A stretch of DNA of 64,000 nucleotides from Lentisphaera araneosa HTCC2155 (GTDB lineage: Bacteria; Verrucomicrobiota; Lentisphaeria; Lentisphaerales; Lentisphaeraceae). Numbering within the stretch: position 1 is the stretch's first letter; every line of letters starts with the position of its first letter. The notes below the pieces were generated by a model that made no database searches, was not told the origin of the DNA, and worked only from the letters and a program-made list of their open reading frames with translations. The translations under genes were made by a program, and so were the position numbers. Shown here piece after piece: positions 17,611 to 27,800 of the stretch. The stretch lies in the NCBI RefSeq assembly GCF_000170755.1, contig NZ_ABCK01000007.1:124001-188000 (forward strand). The letters run 5' to 3'.

Positions 17611-17695
17611 AGAAGGACGCTGTCCCTCTCGAGCTCTCCCTGCAAGGATTTGCCAATCCTTGACCAGGCGACTAGGGGACTTTGCCCCGCTTTTT
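17611..17695 (+). terminator. Cluster of three small hairpins, the last with a U tract, after unit 1
   Basis: Three inverted repeats lie in a row: GGAC-GCT-GTCC (17615-17625, extendable), CAAGGATT-TGCC-AATCCTTG (17643-17662, perfect) and GGGG-ACTTTG-CCCC (17675-17688) followed by GCTTTTT. The last may terminate unit 1, although it is about 165 nt past the stop. The whole block could instead be an interspersed repeat. The rest of 17512-17926 is AT-rich and I see no other feature in it. Confidence 0.5.
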
Positions 17696-17926
17696 GGGTA
17701 ATTATAAAAAATTAAATCATTCATTTAATGAAGCCTTTCTTTGTCACAGAGTGAGAAAAGAAGGCTACCGACCTAGTACTATTTGGTAATCTGATATTTT
17801 TTAACTACTTGAGTTAAGATGTGAGTCATTAGTCTGTAGTTCTTTCAAAAAATATTCAAAAACGCTTACGATTAGTTGTTTATAATTCAACGCGTACACC
17901 TGTTTTTTAAAAAATGGAGAATTGAT

Positions 17927-19144
17927 ATGATTGACCGAAGATCGTTTTTAGCTTCAGCTATTGCTGGGGGACTCATTCCTGCAAATGGCATTTATGGGGC
18001 TTCCAAAAAAATTGAACCAAGAGTGAGTCTTAAGAAAAATATTGTTCTTTTGAGTTTAGATTTGGGACTCTATGCACCTAATTTCAGGGATAATGGCGCG
18101 CGCTGTAAATACATGACCGAGATTTTTTCTGAATTTAAGGGGCAGATGACCTACTTCGATAGTATTTCCGAGCCGCATATGGGCGGTGGGCACTCATGTC
18201 AGCCAGCGACTTTTACAACGATCTCTTATAAAAATCGGCAACATTACCCTGAACGCAAAATGATCAGTTTAGATCAGATTTTGGCCGATGGATCCATTCA
18301 AGAAACACGTCACAAGTATATTTATCATACCATAAATCCTGGCTCTACTATGTCGTGGAATCGCTTTGAGCAACCCTTGCCTGCAGTTGAGGGTGCCAAT
18401 AATTTGTATGAAACGCTTTTTGCGCGCACTGATGCTCGGCTCGATAAAGCAAGAATTCGTCGTGAGCGAGATATTTTAGCGACACTAGCGCGAAATCTTC
18501 GGCGTTATTGGGTGGGCAACCCTCAGGAAGTGGATATGCGGGCTTCTCTGGATTATCAGCTTGCCATTTTGGATGAGCGTGAAAAGTGGCTCAAGGTCAA
18601 GCAACCCTACCTCAAAAAGAGCTTTGGAGAAAAAGAAGAACTTAAACCGATTCCCTCCTGCCACAATAATTTTGATCTCATTTATGATGCATTGGAGAAA
18701 CAACAGACCAAAATTGCTTTAGTTGAGTTTGGTGCTGGTCGTCTCAACCAAGGCCTGTCAGGAGTTGAACTCGGTCACCATGGCAATACCCATCACGGGG
18801 GATATCCAGAAAGAATTTACGGTCTAGAAACTATCGATAGGGGCGTCTTGAATGGAGTTAAATATTTCTTACACAAGCTTCAAGAAGGTGGACTTTATGA
18901 TGATACGATTGTTCTCTTTCACTGCGGCATGGGCTATGCGACTTACCATACAAATAAAAAGGCCCCAGCACTTTTATTTGGCGGTGGCTTTAATCACAAA
19001 GAATCAGTTCAGTGCCTCAAAGGGCCTAAGGAGCATCGTTATGGTACAGCCAATCTATTTTCATCAATTTTAAAGCACGCGGGCTTCAAAGACTGGACTT
19101 TCCAGACTCAAAATAAATTGATTGATGAACTTTTTGAGGCTTAA
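17927..19144 (+). CDS. Tat-exported DUF1552 family protein, unit 2
   Basis: The protein has 405 residues from the ATG at 17927, chosen because GGAGA lies 7 nt upstream and the protein then begins MIDRRSFLAS, a twin-arginine signal; an in-frame start 51 bp earlier would bury that signal. DUF1552 landmarks are the same as in unit 1: NIVLLSLDLGLYAPNF, HMGGGHSCQ, SMISLDQ-equivalent, TMSWNRFEQP, ELGHHGNTHHGGYPERI, VLFHCGMGYATYH and LFGGGF. Only 3 nt separate its stop from the next start. The upstream region contains ACGCGTAC but no correctly spaced TTGTCA, so it may depend on another promoter or on read-through. Confidence 0.87.
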   Translation: MIDRRSFLASAIAGGLIPANGIYGASKKIEPRVSLKKNIVLLSLDLGLYAPNFRDNGARCKYMTEIFSEFKGQMTYFDSISEPHMGGGHSCQPATFTTISYKNRQHYPERKMISLDQILADGSIQETRHKYIYHTINPGSTMSWNRFEQPLPAVEGANNLYETLFARTDARLDKARIRRERDILATLARNLRRYWVGNPQEVDMRASLDYQLAILDEREKWLKVKQPYLKKSFGEKEELKPIPSCHNNFDLIYDALEKQQTKIALVEFGAGRLNQGLSGVELGHHGNTHHGGYPERIYGLETIDRGVLNGVKYFLHKLQEGGLYDDTIVLFHCGMGYATYHTNKKAPALLFGGGFNHKESVQCLKGPKEHRYGTANLFSSILKHAGFKDWTFQTQNKLIDELFEA

Positions 19145-19147
19145 TCG

Positions 19148-22100
19148 ATGAGTACAGGAAACCTTTCGGGGGGGGATATTCCCGGCTTAACTCGCGAACA
19201 AAAAGATTTATTAAGTAAAAAATTAAGCTACCTTGAAGACTTAGAGCTCCTGTTGGCGGCAGGTGAAATGAAAGGTGATGAAGCCGATGCTGAATTAGCG
19301 AAGACTTTAGCGGAAGTTGAGGCTATCATGGAGGAGGGGCGCAAGCAGGCTGAGTTAGAAGATGAGCTTGTCAAACTCCAGAAACTCGAAGAAGAGTTAG
19401 CTGCTGGAGTAGGTGAACCCGCGGAACTCGAAAAGGCATTAAGTGCCCCAACTAGCGAAGTTTCGTCAGGTGATCAATTGGATTCAATAGCTACAGATCC
19501 CATTCAGCCTAAAACAAATTCTGACGCCAAAGAAATCATTGAACCAGACCTAGAAAGTTTGCCTCGCTTAAGTCATTCGAAAGTTCACCAAAGTAATACA
19601 AGTGCCGAAGCTAAGGCAACAAAAGTGAAAGAAGAAGCCTTGCAGAAAGTCAGTTCAAGAACGGTGGGTGAGCAGAGTGATAAATCCAATCCTGACCCCA
19701 AAAATGAGCTTAAAGAAGCGCAAAAAAATAATCCAACTAGGCTTAAAACTAAGTCGAATACTGATAAAGAAAGTGCAGCACGCAAAGTTAGCCGAGCTAA
19801 ATCCAAAGGGAAGCCTAAGCTCAAAGTGCCCACAAAAATCCCAAGAGCTCGCCAGAAAAAGAGATTTCCTCTTGCTACAATTTTGTTTCTGATTCTTTTA
19901 GGGGCAGGGGGCTTTTATCATCAGCAAATTATGGATTTTGTTAAGACAATGCAGGAGGATGTGGCCTATAAGCCAGCGCCTGAAAAACCTCGTAAAAAGC
20001 CTGTTGTTCAAGTCAAGCCAGAACCCAAGCCAGAAGCTAAACCCGAGCCAGCGCCTGAGCCCATTAAGGAAAAGGAAGCAGAAGAAGCGCAGAATTTTTT
20101 TCAGCCAAACGAGGAAAATATCTTTACTGGCGAACTTAAGCATTATAGCTTTAATGAAGTTCTCGCGAACAAATGTGTGACTTGTCACGGTGCCGAAGGC
20201 AAGGAAGTGGGCGGTGATTTTAATATCCTTAGACTGATGAAATCTAGTGCGGTTAACGCAAAATCTTGGGCAAAAATTTATCGTGCGATTGATAAAGGCG
20301 AAATGCCACCGCGCATTAAGGATGAACCGGAGTCCGTGCCACTCGAAGTGGAAGAGAAGGAACTGGTGCTCGCCTCGATTAAGACGATGTACCAAGACTT
20401 GAAAGAAGGTATGACGACTCGCGTGCTCACGCCCTATGAAATCCAGAATACGCTAGGGGATTTATTTGAGATTGATTACGAGCAGTACAATCCATTGGCC
20501 AGTATGCATCAATCGTATTCAGAAAAGACTTTTTACACTCATCAACGCAAAATTTTGAGCCCACATTACTTGAGCAATTACTACAATCTTCTCTACGATA
20601 TTTTACAGAGTTTTATTGGACTTAGGCCCCAGGTTGACCCCCTGGATTTGGAGACCAAATTTCGTCAAGTTGGAGCGGTTCACTACAGTTTTAAAGATGA
20701 GTCGCACCTGCGTTGGCACATAGCGAGTAAACTCGTCACTCTAAATTTTAAGGACCTTGGTGAAAAGAAAGAAACAAAGCAAGATCGCTATTTAGATGGT
20801 AACGATAATCAATTAGTCAATAGTATGCTTGCCGCAAAATCTATCCCCCCCGGAACTTATACATTGCGATTTAAGGCCAGTTGTGAAAATATGTCCATGA
20901 GTAAAATCACTGAAGAAAAGTACGGCAAAAAAATTGTTGGGCATTATGAAAAGTTTTTTGAAGAAAATCTCAACCCAGTTCTGCCAGTTAAGTTTTATCT
21001 CGAACCCCCTGGTGTTGCCGATCCTTTTGCTAAACGGAAATATCTAGAAACTGTTGAAATATCATCCGAAGGCGAATATGCGATTCAATTTGTCGTGACG
21101 CGGCGCTCAGGAGTCGCTTTGCATTTAGATGAGCCAGGGATTATGGGGCAGGGCCATTTAGCTAGAAATATAGGCTACCATAGGCACGGGGAGCAATTGG
21201 AACTGAAGCAAATTGAAGGCATCAGTGCAGAACTCGGTAAAAAAGAGTTCGATTTTCCCATGGTGAAGTTTAGCGACGTTAAACTGGAAGGCCCCTTTGA
21301 GGTGAAGTTAAACCCCTTGTCATTTGATGAAAGAACCAAAATTAATGATACCGAAGTTCGTGAGAAATTTAAGTACCTCCATAGTTTCAATGGCATGAAG
21401 TTGAGTGTGATTTACACCTACATGTTTAGAGATTTGAGAAAACAAAAAATGAAAATGGAAGATGCTTATCGCAATACCTTGATCACCTACTTTATGTCTT
21501 CTAAGTTTCTTATTTTGAATTCGGCGGCGAAGAGTCTCGATGACCAGATTCGCTTCTATTCTTATGCAGCCCATAAATCACCTCCCAATGAGGATTTTCA
21601 GAAGGTATACACCTCTGCTTTAAGGGGGAAGAATCATATGAGTTTGGGAAAATGGCTCATAGATCACGAACGCTTTCGCCGCTTCAATAATGCCTTTACT
21701 TATCAGTGGTTAAAGCTTGGAGAAATTAGTAATAACCTACCCGATGAAGGAAAGTTTAGAGATTACTACCGCAAGAACTATGCCGACCTTCAGCAGAAAG
21801 AAGCTGAGATGTTTATGATGAACATGTTTAGAAAGAATCGGCCGATCACAGACTTAGTGAATGCAGATTACACTTTTGTGGATAAAGATTTGAAGGATTT
21901 TTACGGAATTCATTCCGAGGCAAGCTTTGGTACAGGTGAGTTTGCTCTGTTGAAAACCGGCAGTTCAGGGCGTGGTGGAGTTCTTAGTATGGGAGCTTTT
22001 CTCACTGCCACGGGCAATGGTGTGGATCCCCTTCCCCTTCGTCGTGCGGCGTGGATCTCTGAAAATATTTTGGACTCGCCTCTGCCCTCTCCTCCCGATG

Positions 22101-22510
22101 TGGATGTCACAGAATTTGAGCAAACCATGAGTGGAAAAACACTTCGTGAGCGTCTGGATGTTCATGCGCTGAATCCCGCGTGTCATTCTTGTCACAAACG
22201 TCTGGATTCCCTGGCGATTCTCATGGATAAGTTTGATTCTATTGGAGCTTACAATAATCATTATAATTCAGAGAAGGTAAAAATAAACGATAAGAGTCTG
22301 AGTGATGTGGAAGATCTTAAAAAATATCTCGGAGAATACCAAAAGCCCATGGCGCGTGCCTTCACACGCAAACTGATTAGCTTCATGATGGGGCGTGAAG
22401 TTGGCGTCAAAGATGAGGCGGTACTCGACGCGATTTTAAAGGCAACTGAAGCCGATGGCTACCGCGTGGGGGATCTCTACTCCGAGGTGATTAAGAATTA
22501 TCTTTTTTAA
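19148..22510 (+). CDS. Membrane-anchored diheme PSCyt/PSD protein, unit 2
   Basis: This 1,120-residue paralogue of the unit 1 cytochrome has a longer cytoplasmic part (about 1-237, with two similar helical blocks at LSYLEDLELLLAAGEMKGDEAD and the following LVKLQKLEEELAAG), one membrane span near 240-258 and a Pro/Lys/Glu spacer (KPEPKPEAKPEPAPEP). CVTCH is at 343-347 and CHSCH at 1012-1016. The DUF1587, DUF1592, DUF1588 and DUF1585 segments are all present. Its last 45 residues are nearly identical to those of unit 1, in DNA as well, while the central part is closer to units 3 and 4. It is predicted to be periplasmic with an inner-membrane anchor. Confidence 0.87.
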   Translation: MSTGNLSGGDIPGLTREQKDLLSKKLSYLEDLELLLAAGEMKGDEADAELAKTLAEVEAIMEEGRKQAELEDELVKLQKLEEELAAGVGEPAELEKALSAPTSEVSSGDQLDSIATDPIQPKTNSDAKEIIEPDLESLPRLSHSKVHQSNTSAEAKATKVKEEALQKVSSRTVGEQSDKSNPDPKNELKEAQKNNPTRLKTKSNTDKESAARKVSRAKSKGKPKLKVPTKIPRARQKKRFPLATILFLILLGAGGFYHQQIMDFVKTMQEDVAYKPAPEKPRKKPVVQVKPEPKPEAKPEPAPEPIKEKEAEEAQNFFQPNEENIFTGELKHYSFNEVLANKCVTCHGAEGKEVGGDFNILRLMKSSAVNAKSWAKIYRAIDKGEMPPRIKDEPESVPLEVEEKELVLASIKTMYQDLKEGMTTRVLTPYEIQNTLGDLFEIDYEQYNPLASMHQSYSEKTFYTHQRKILSPHYLSNYYNLLYDILQSFIGLRPQVDPLDLETKFRQVGAVHYSFKDESHLRWHIASKLVTLNFKDLGEKKETKQDRYLDGNDNQLVNSMLAAKSIPPGTYTLRFKASCENMSMSKITEEKYGKKIVGHYEKFFEENLNPVLPVKFYLEPPGVADPFAKRKYLETVEISSEGEYAIQFVVTRRSGVALHLDEPGIMGQGHLARNIGYHRHGEQLELKQIEGISAELGKKEFDFPMVKFSDVKLEGPFEVKLNPLSFDERTKINDTEVREKFKYLHSFNGMKLSVIYTYMFRDLRKQKMKMEDAYRNTLITYFMSSKFLILNSAAKSLDDQIRFYSYAAHKSPPNEDFQKVYTSALRGKNHMSLGKWLIDHERFRRFNNAFTYQWLKLGEISNNLPDEGKFRDYYRKNYADLQQKEAEMFMMNMFRKNRPITDLVNADYTFVDKDLKDFYGIHSEASFGTGEFALLKTGSSGRGGVLSMGAFLTATGNGVDPLPLRRAAWISENILDSPLPSPPDVDVTEFEQTMSGKTLRERLDVHALNPACHSCHKRLDSLAILMDKFDSIGAYNNHYNSEKVKINDKSLSDVEDLKKYLGEYQKPMARAFTRKLISFMMGREVGVKDEAVLDAILKATEADGYRVGDLYSEVIKNYLF

Positions 22511-22523
22511 TTTATCAATAATT

Positions 22524-22592
22524 GGGCTACAAGATAAGAGTTGAATAAGGCAGGGTTCATTCTGAATACCTTGCTTGTAGCTTGGCCTTATC
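22524..22592 (+). other. Possible structured RNA or nested inverted repeats between unit 2 and the HAD gene
   Basis: CTACAAG (22527-22533) pairs with CTTGTAG (22574-22580), extendable by G-U pairs. GATAAG (22533-22538) pairs with CTTATC (22587-22592) in an interleaved, pseudoknot-like order. An inner stem TTCA/TGAA with flanking GCAGGG/CCTTGC lies inside. No U tract follows. It could be a transcript-end structure or chance. Confidence 0.25.
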
Positions 22593-22633
22593 ACTATTAA
22601 ACTGAGTTTAATTAAATTAATTCAGGATGATTT

Positions 22634-23263
22634 GTGATTAAGAATATTATTTTTGATTGGGATGGGGTGATTCTCGATTCTAATTCAGTCAAAGATCGTG
22701 CGTTTGAATACGTCTTGCGTGATCACGATGCGGATAAGGTTGCTGAGCTCGTCGCTTATCATCAGGCTAATGGCGGCATTTCGAGGTTTGTGAAGTTCCG
22801 CATGTTCTATGAGGAGATGCTTGGCGAAGCGATTACAGAGGATGAAGTTGCAGGCTTATCCCGAAAATTTTCAGAATTTGCCCTTAAGGAATTAGTCGAC
22901 CCAGCCCTACAGATTGCTGAATCGATTCAGTGGGTCAGAGAAAATCACAAACAGTATAACTTTCACGTGGCTTCTGGGTCCGAAGAGAGCGAATTAAAAC
23001 GCGTCGCCGAAGCTCAAGAACTCGCTTGCTATTTTAAAAGCTTTCATGGTTCGCCGACGCCAAAGCCGGAGCTCGTAAAGAATATTTTGGAGTCCAATAA
23101 CTACCTAGCCAGTGAAACAATTCTCATTGGCGATTCCATCAATGATTTCCGTGCTGCTGATGCCAATGGCATCGCTTTTTGCGGCTATAATCGCCTTTCT
23201 TTGCAGGATTTAGGCCTGGCTTATCTTAGTGAGTTTACTGAGCTCAATAATTATTTAAAATAG
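22634..23263 (+). CDS. HAD superfamily hydrolase (phosphoglycolate phosphatase-like)
   Basis: This 209-residue protein starts at GTG, with AGGA 6 nt upstream. HAD motif I is FDWDGVILDS (Asp8 nucleophile, Asp10), motif II the VASGS segment, and motif IV LIGDSINDFRAA. A helical cap lies between motifs I and II. Family members remove phosphate from small metabolites such as phosphoglycolate or sugar phosphates; the substrate is not determined. It is the only unrelated gene inside the four-unit DUF1552/cytochrome array, so it may have been carried along or may serve the same pathway. 23264-23667 after it holds no gene, only the promoter of unit 3. Confidence 0.85.
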   Translation: MIKNIIFDWDGVILDSNSVKDRAFEYVLRDHDADKVAELVAYHQANGGISRFVKFRMFYEEMLGEAITEDEVAGLSRKFSEFALKELVDPALQIAESIQWVRENHKQYNFHVASGSEESELKRVAEAQELACYFKSFHGSPTPKPELVKNILESNNYLASETILIGDSINDFRAADANGIAFCGYNRLSLQDLGLAYLSEFTELNNYLK

Positions 23264-23601
23264 TGCTCCACTTACACGAACAATGATTAAATTTTTTTGA
23301 AAAAATCAATTTCTTTGTCTAAGTCTTTTAGGTTGAACCGTCTTTGATAGCAAGAGTTGAATAAAATCATTGATTTAATTCTTCTTTTAGCCGAAAGAGA
23401 AATAAGATCTGCAGATTCAGTACAATAAGTATAGGGAACTTATTTACTTGGTACGAAGTCATTTTTAGTTCGAATGTGAGTATCTAGTTGGTAGTTCATA
23501 TGAAAAATATAATAAAAAGTAATTTATTTTTGTGATGATTTGTAACTTTAGTGATTTTTTCTGGTTAAGGTTTATAAAGAATGTTATAAAATATGACAAA
23601 T

Positions 23602-23630
23602 TTGTCAAATAATTACTTTAAATATACGTT
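23602..23630 (+). promoter_or_regulatory. Predicted promoter, TTGTCA-N19-CGTT, for DUF1552 unit 3
   Basis: TTGTCA (23602-23607) and CGTT (23627-23630) are 19 nt apart and the second box is 37 nt before the ATG at 23668. The hexamer is the right half of a perfect 14-bp palindrome TGACAAATTTGTCA (23594-23607). The palindrome ends 60 nt before the ATG, exactly as the inverted repeat of unit 1 does. Confidence 0.5.
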
Positions 23631-23667
23631 TATAGGTAAGCATAGAATTATTTTTGGAGATTGTAAG

Positions 23668-24882
23668 ATGATGAACCGTAGAGGCTTTTTAGCTTCAAGC
23701 GCCGCAGGATTAACGATTCCAGCGAGCCAGTTGTCGGCAGCGAGTAAGAAAGTTGAGCCAAGAGTTAACTTAAAGAAAAATGTTGTTTTAGTGAGTTTAG
23801 ACCTCGGTCTTTATGCCCCCAATTTCCAAGAAAATGGTGCCAATTGTAAGTATATGACCGAAATTTTCTCGGAATTCAAAGGTCAAATGACTTATTTTGA
23901 TGGCTTGTCAGAAAAGGGCATGTCGGGCAGCCACGAATGCCAACCTGCAACTTTTACCACTATCCCCTACGAAGATCGCGAACATTATCCGCAAAAGAAA
24001 ATGATCAGTCTTGATCAGATTTTAGCGGATGGTTCCATACAAGAAACTCGCCATAAATTTCTTTACCATCGCATCAATCGTGGTTCGGCCATGTCTTGGA
24101 ACAAGTTTGAGCAGCCCTTGCCAGCTATTGAAGGAGCTAATGAGCTCTACGAAACACTTTTTTCTCGTACTGATACTAAGTTGGAGAAAGCGAGAATCCG
24201 TCGAGAACGCGATATCCTTTCAACTCTAGCGCGAAACCTTCGTCGTTACTGGCGTGGAAATATTCAAGAAGAAGATATGAAGGCCTCACTGGACTATCAG
24301 TTGGCCGTTTTAGACGAACGAGAAAAGTGGCTCAAAGTCAGTAAGCCTTATTTGAAAAAAGCTTTTGGCGAAAGAGATGAGAGACAGCCCATTCCATCTT
24401 GTGATAATAACTTTCAATTGGTTTATGATGCTTTAGAGAAAAAGCAGACTAAAATTGCCTTAGTAGAATTTGGCGCAGGGGGCTTAAATGCAGGACTTTC
24501 TGGTGTTGAACTTGGTCACCACGGCAACACTCACCACGGCGGCTACGCTGAACGTATTTACGCTTTAGAAACAATTGATACAGGTGTATTAACAGGCGTT
24601 AAAAACTTCCTTCACAAGTTGAAAGAAGGTGGTTTGTATGATGATACGATTGTCCTCTTCCACAGTGGCTTTGCCGATGCTTCTAAGCATACCAATAAAA
24701 AAGCTCCAGCCTTTTTGTTTGGTGGCGGTTTTAATCACAAAGAATCCATTGCCTGCTTAAATGGGAAAGAACACATTTATTCTACAAGTGATCTATTCAC
24801 AAGTATCCTCAAACAGAGCGGTTTTAATAATAAAACTTTTAGCAATAGTAAACAGGCCATCCCTGAGCTGTTTAAAGTTTAG
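23668..24882 (+). CDS. Tat-exported DUF1552 family protein, unit 3
   Basis: The protein has 404 residues from the ATG at 23668, preceded by GGAGA at 7 nt; translation then begins MMNRRGFLASS, a twin-arginine signal. The core follows its paralogues (NVVLVSLDLGLYAPNF, GSHECQ, AMSWNKFEQP, ELGHHGNTHHGGYAERI). It differs at two otherwise conserved spots: SEKGMSGSHECQ instead of GMGGGHECQ, and VLFHSGFADASKH where the other three have HCGM. A changed active or binding site is possible. The cytochrome partner follows after 8 nt. Confidence 0.87.
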   Translation: MMNRRGFLASSAAGLTIPASQLSAASKKVEPRVNLKKNVVLVSLDLGLYAPNFQENGANCKYMTEIFSEFKGQMTYFDGLSEKGMSGSHECQPATFTTIPYEDREHYPQKKMISLDQILADGSIQETRHKFLYHRINRGSAMSWNKFEQPLPAIEGANELYETLFSRTDTKLEKARIRRERDILSTLARNLRRYWRGNIQEEDMKASLDYQLAVLDEREKWLKVSKPYLKKAFGERDERQPIPSCDNNFQLVYDALEKKQTKIALVEFGAGGLNAGLSGVELGHHGNTHHGGYAERIYALETIDTGVLTGVKNFLHKLKEGGLYDDTIVLFHSGFADASKHTNKKAPAFLFGGGFNHKESIACLNGKEHIYSTSDLFTSILKQSGFNNKTFSNSKQAIPELFKV

Positions 24883-24890
24883 GTTTTAAG

Positions 24891-27800
24891 ATGAGTGATA
24901 ATCAAGCTACGCCCGAAGAGGGTGGTTCTGTACCTATGATGAGTCCGGAGCTTAAACAAATGCTCCGCGATAAACTCGCCGAACTCGAGGCCTTAGAGAC
25001 ACTAATTGCCAAGGGTGAGGTTCCGAAAGAGAAGGCCGATCATTTGTTGAGTCAAGGCATGGCTGAAGTTGAAGCCATACTTGAAGTGGGACGTGAACTC
25101 GAACGCGAATTTAAAGCCAATCAAGAAGTTGCAGAACCAGCTCTAGCTGAGGTGCAAAGTCCTACTCCAGAGGCAGCTCAAGTGAGTACAGATTTAGAAG
25201 ATCTACCAAAGTTGGGTGCCTCTCCACGAGAAGTACAGTCGACTCATGAACCCAAGTCTGTTTCTGCAGAAGAAAAATTTGCCGCAGCTAAAAATAAAGT
25301 CAAAGCTTCTGCAAGTAGTGAGAAAGCTCAGAAACCTAATTTCGATGCTAGAAAACAAACTTCGTCTGAAGCCTCTCCCCACAAAAAAAGCAAATCTAAA
25401 CTTACTTCAAAGAAAAAGCTTAAAGTCCCGACAAAAGTTCCTCGTAGGACTAAGAAAAAATCTTTCCCAATTGGTACGGTACTCCTACTTTTGATTATCG
25501 GTGCGGGTGCATTTTTCTATAAAGATATCATTGGCTTTATTAAGCAACAACAAGATGAACTTGCGGAAAAGAATAAGCCCAAACCCGTTGTCAAAAAAGA
25601 AAAACCGAAGCCTAAGGCCAAGCCCAAACCGAAGCCCATAGTTGTAGAGAAACCTGTAGAAAAAGAGCCCGAAGCAGAACCACAGAATTTTTTCCAACCC
25701 AATGACGAGAATGTTTTTACGGGCGAGTTAACTCATTTGAGTTTCAATGAAGTCCTCAAAAATAAATGTGTGACTTGTCACGGAGCTGAAGGCAAAGAAG
25801 TTGAGGGTGATTTTAATATTGATCGTTTGATCGCATCCAAGTCATTGAATTCCAGAACTTGGGCCAAAGTTTACCGTAGCATTGACAAGGGGGAAATGCC
25901 TCCTCCTGTGGAAGACGAACCCGATTCAATACCTCTTGAAAACGAAGAGCAAGAATTACTTCTAACATCAATCAAAGTCATGTTTGAAGACCTCAAAGAA
26001 GGGGTGACGACACGCGTGATGACTCCCTACGAGATTCAGAACACCTTGGGAGACTTATTTGACATTGACTACTCGCAGTATAACCCTGTAGCTGATGTAC
26101 ATAACTCTTATTCAGAAAAGAGTTTTTATACGCATCAACGCAAGATTTTGAGTCCGCATTACCTCAGTCGTTATTACAATATCCTTTACGATATGTTGCA
26201 GAGTTTTATTGGCTTACGTCCGCAACTTGATCCTCTCAATCAATCCGTTAAATTTCCGAGCACGCCTTTTCATGTAAGGAACTTTGGAGCCGTAACTCAT
26301 GTGCGCTGGCCACAGTATAATCCAGCGTGGTATTGCTCATTAAATTTCAAGGATCTCTCAGAGAAAAAAGAAACTAAGCAGGATCGCTATTTAGACAATA
26401 ATAATAACGAAATTGTGAATAAAATGCTAGCTGCCCGCTCGCTACCACCAGGGAAGTATCGTCTCACTTTCACAGCGAGTTGCGAAAATATGTCTTCGAG
26501 TAAGATCACTAAAGAAAAGTATGGGGAAGCCATTGCCTCTCATTATGAGCAGTTGTTTGAAGAAAACCCCAACCCCACTATGCCGGTGCGTTTTTATTTA
26601 GAACCCCCGGGAACCGCCGATCCATTTGCTAGACTTAAGTATTTGGAAACGATAGAGATTTCTTCCGAAGGTGAGTATGGCATTGAATTTGAAATTAAAC
26701 GTCGTTCGGGCGTCTCCTTTGCTCTTGACTGGAAAAATCTAATTGGCCGTAATCGTTTGGGCAATATGCTTGCGTATCATAGGCATGGAGAAGATGCCGG
26801 AGAAAAAGAACGTGAAGAAGCACGAGCTTTCATGGACAGAAAAGAATATGACTTTCCTATGATTAAAATCACTAATCAAAAAATCGAAGGCCCCTTTGAT
26901 GTGAAGTTGAACCCCTTGTCATTTGATGAAAGAACTAAAATTAACGACATGGAAGTACGCGAGAAATTTAAGTATCTCCATTCCTTTAACGGAATGAAGC
27001 TAAGCGTCATTTACACTTATATGTTTGGCGATTTACGCAAACAAAAAATGAAGATGGAAGATGCTTATCGCAATACGATGATCACCTTCTTTATGTCTCC
27101 TCGTTTCCTTATTTTGGATTCGATGGCTAAAACGATCGAAGATAAAATCCGTTATACTTCTTATATGACTCACAAGTCACCACCATCTGCGGAGTTCGCA
27201 GCCATGTATAAGTCAGCCACAAAGAAAAAAGATTATAAGACTCTAGGGAATTGGCTGATTCAACATAAGAATTTTAGACGCTTTTCTAATGCTTTTACTT
27301 ACCAATGGCTCAAACTAGGTGAGATTAACAATAATTTACCTGACGAGGGGAAATTCAGAAGCTATTATCAGAATGAAATGGAGCGACGTCAGCGTCAAGA
27401 AGCGGAGTTGTTCTTACTGAATATGTTCCGTGAAAATCGTCCCATCTTGGAATTGGTCCAAGCCGATTACAGTTTCATGGATAAGGGTTTGATGGATTTT
27501 TATGGTCTCTATACGGGCAATATGTCAGATGATGGCTTGTTCTCGAAGGTTGATGCCAAAAAGGCTGGTCGTGGGGGTGTTTTAAGTATGGCAGCCTTTT
27601 TAACAGCCACTGGCAATGGCGTGGACCCTCTCCCCATTAAACGTGCAGCTTGGATTTCTGAGAATATTCTCGATTCACCCTTGCCTTCACCTCCAGATGT
27701 GGATGTGAATGATTTTGAAGATACTTCAACGGGAAGAACTCTCCGTGAACGTTTAGACGTTCATGCTCAAAACCCCGCATGTCATTCCTGCCACAAGCGT

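Noticed and set aside
19898-20395. 165-codon minus-strand frame rich in Phe and Arg
   Set aside because: It mirrors the Lys/Pro/Glu-rich spacer of the unit 2 cytochrome; such biased codons leave long open antisense frames. The same applies to 25485-25702 and 14914-15177.
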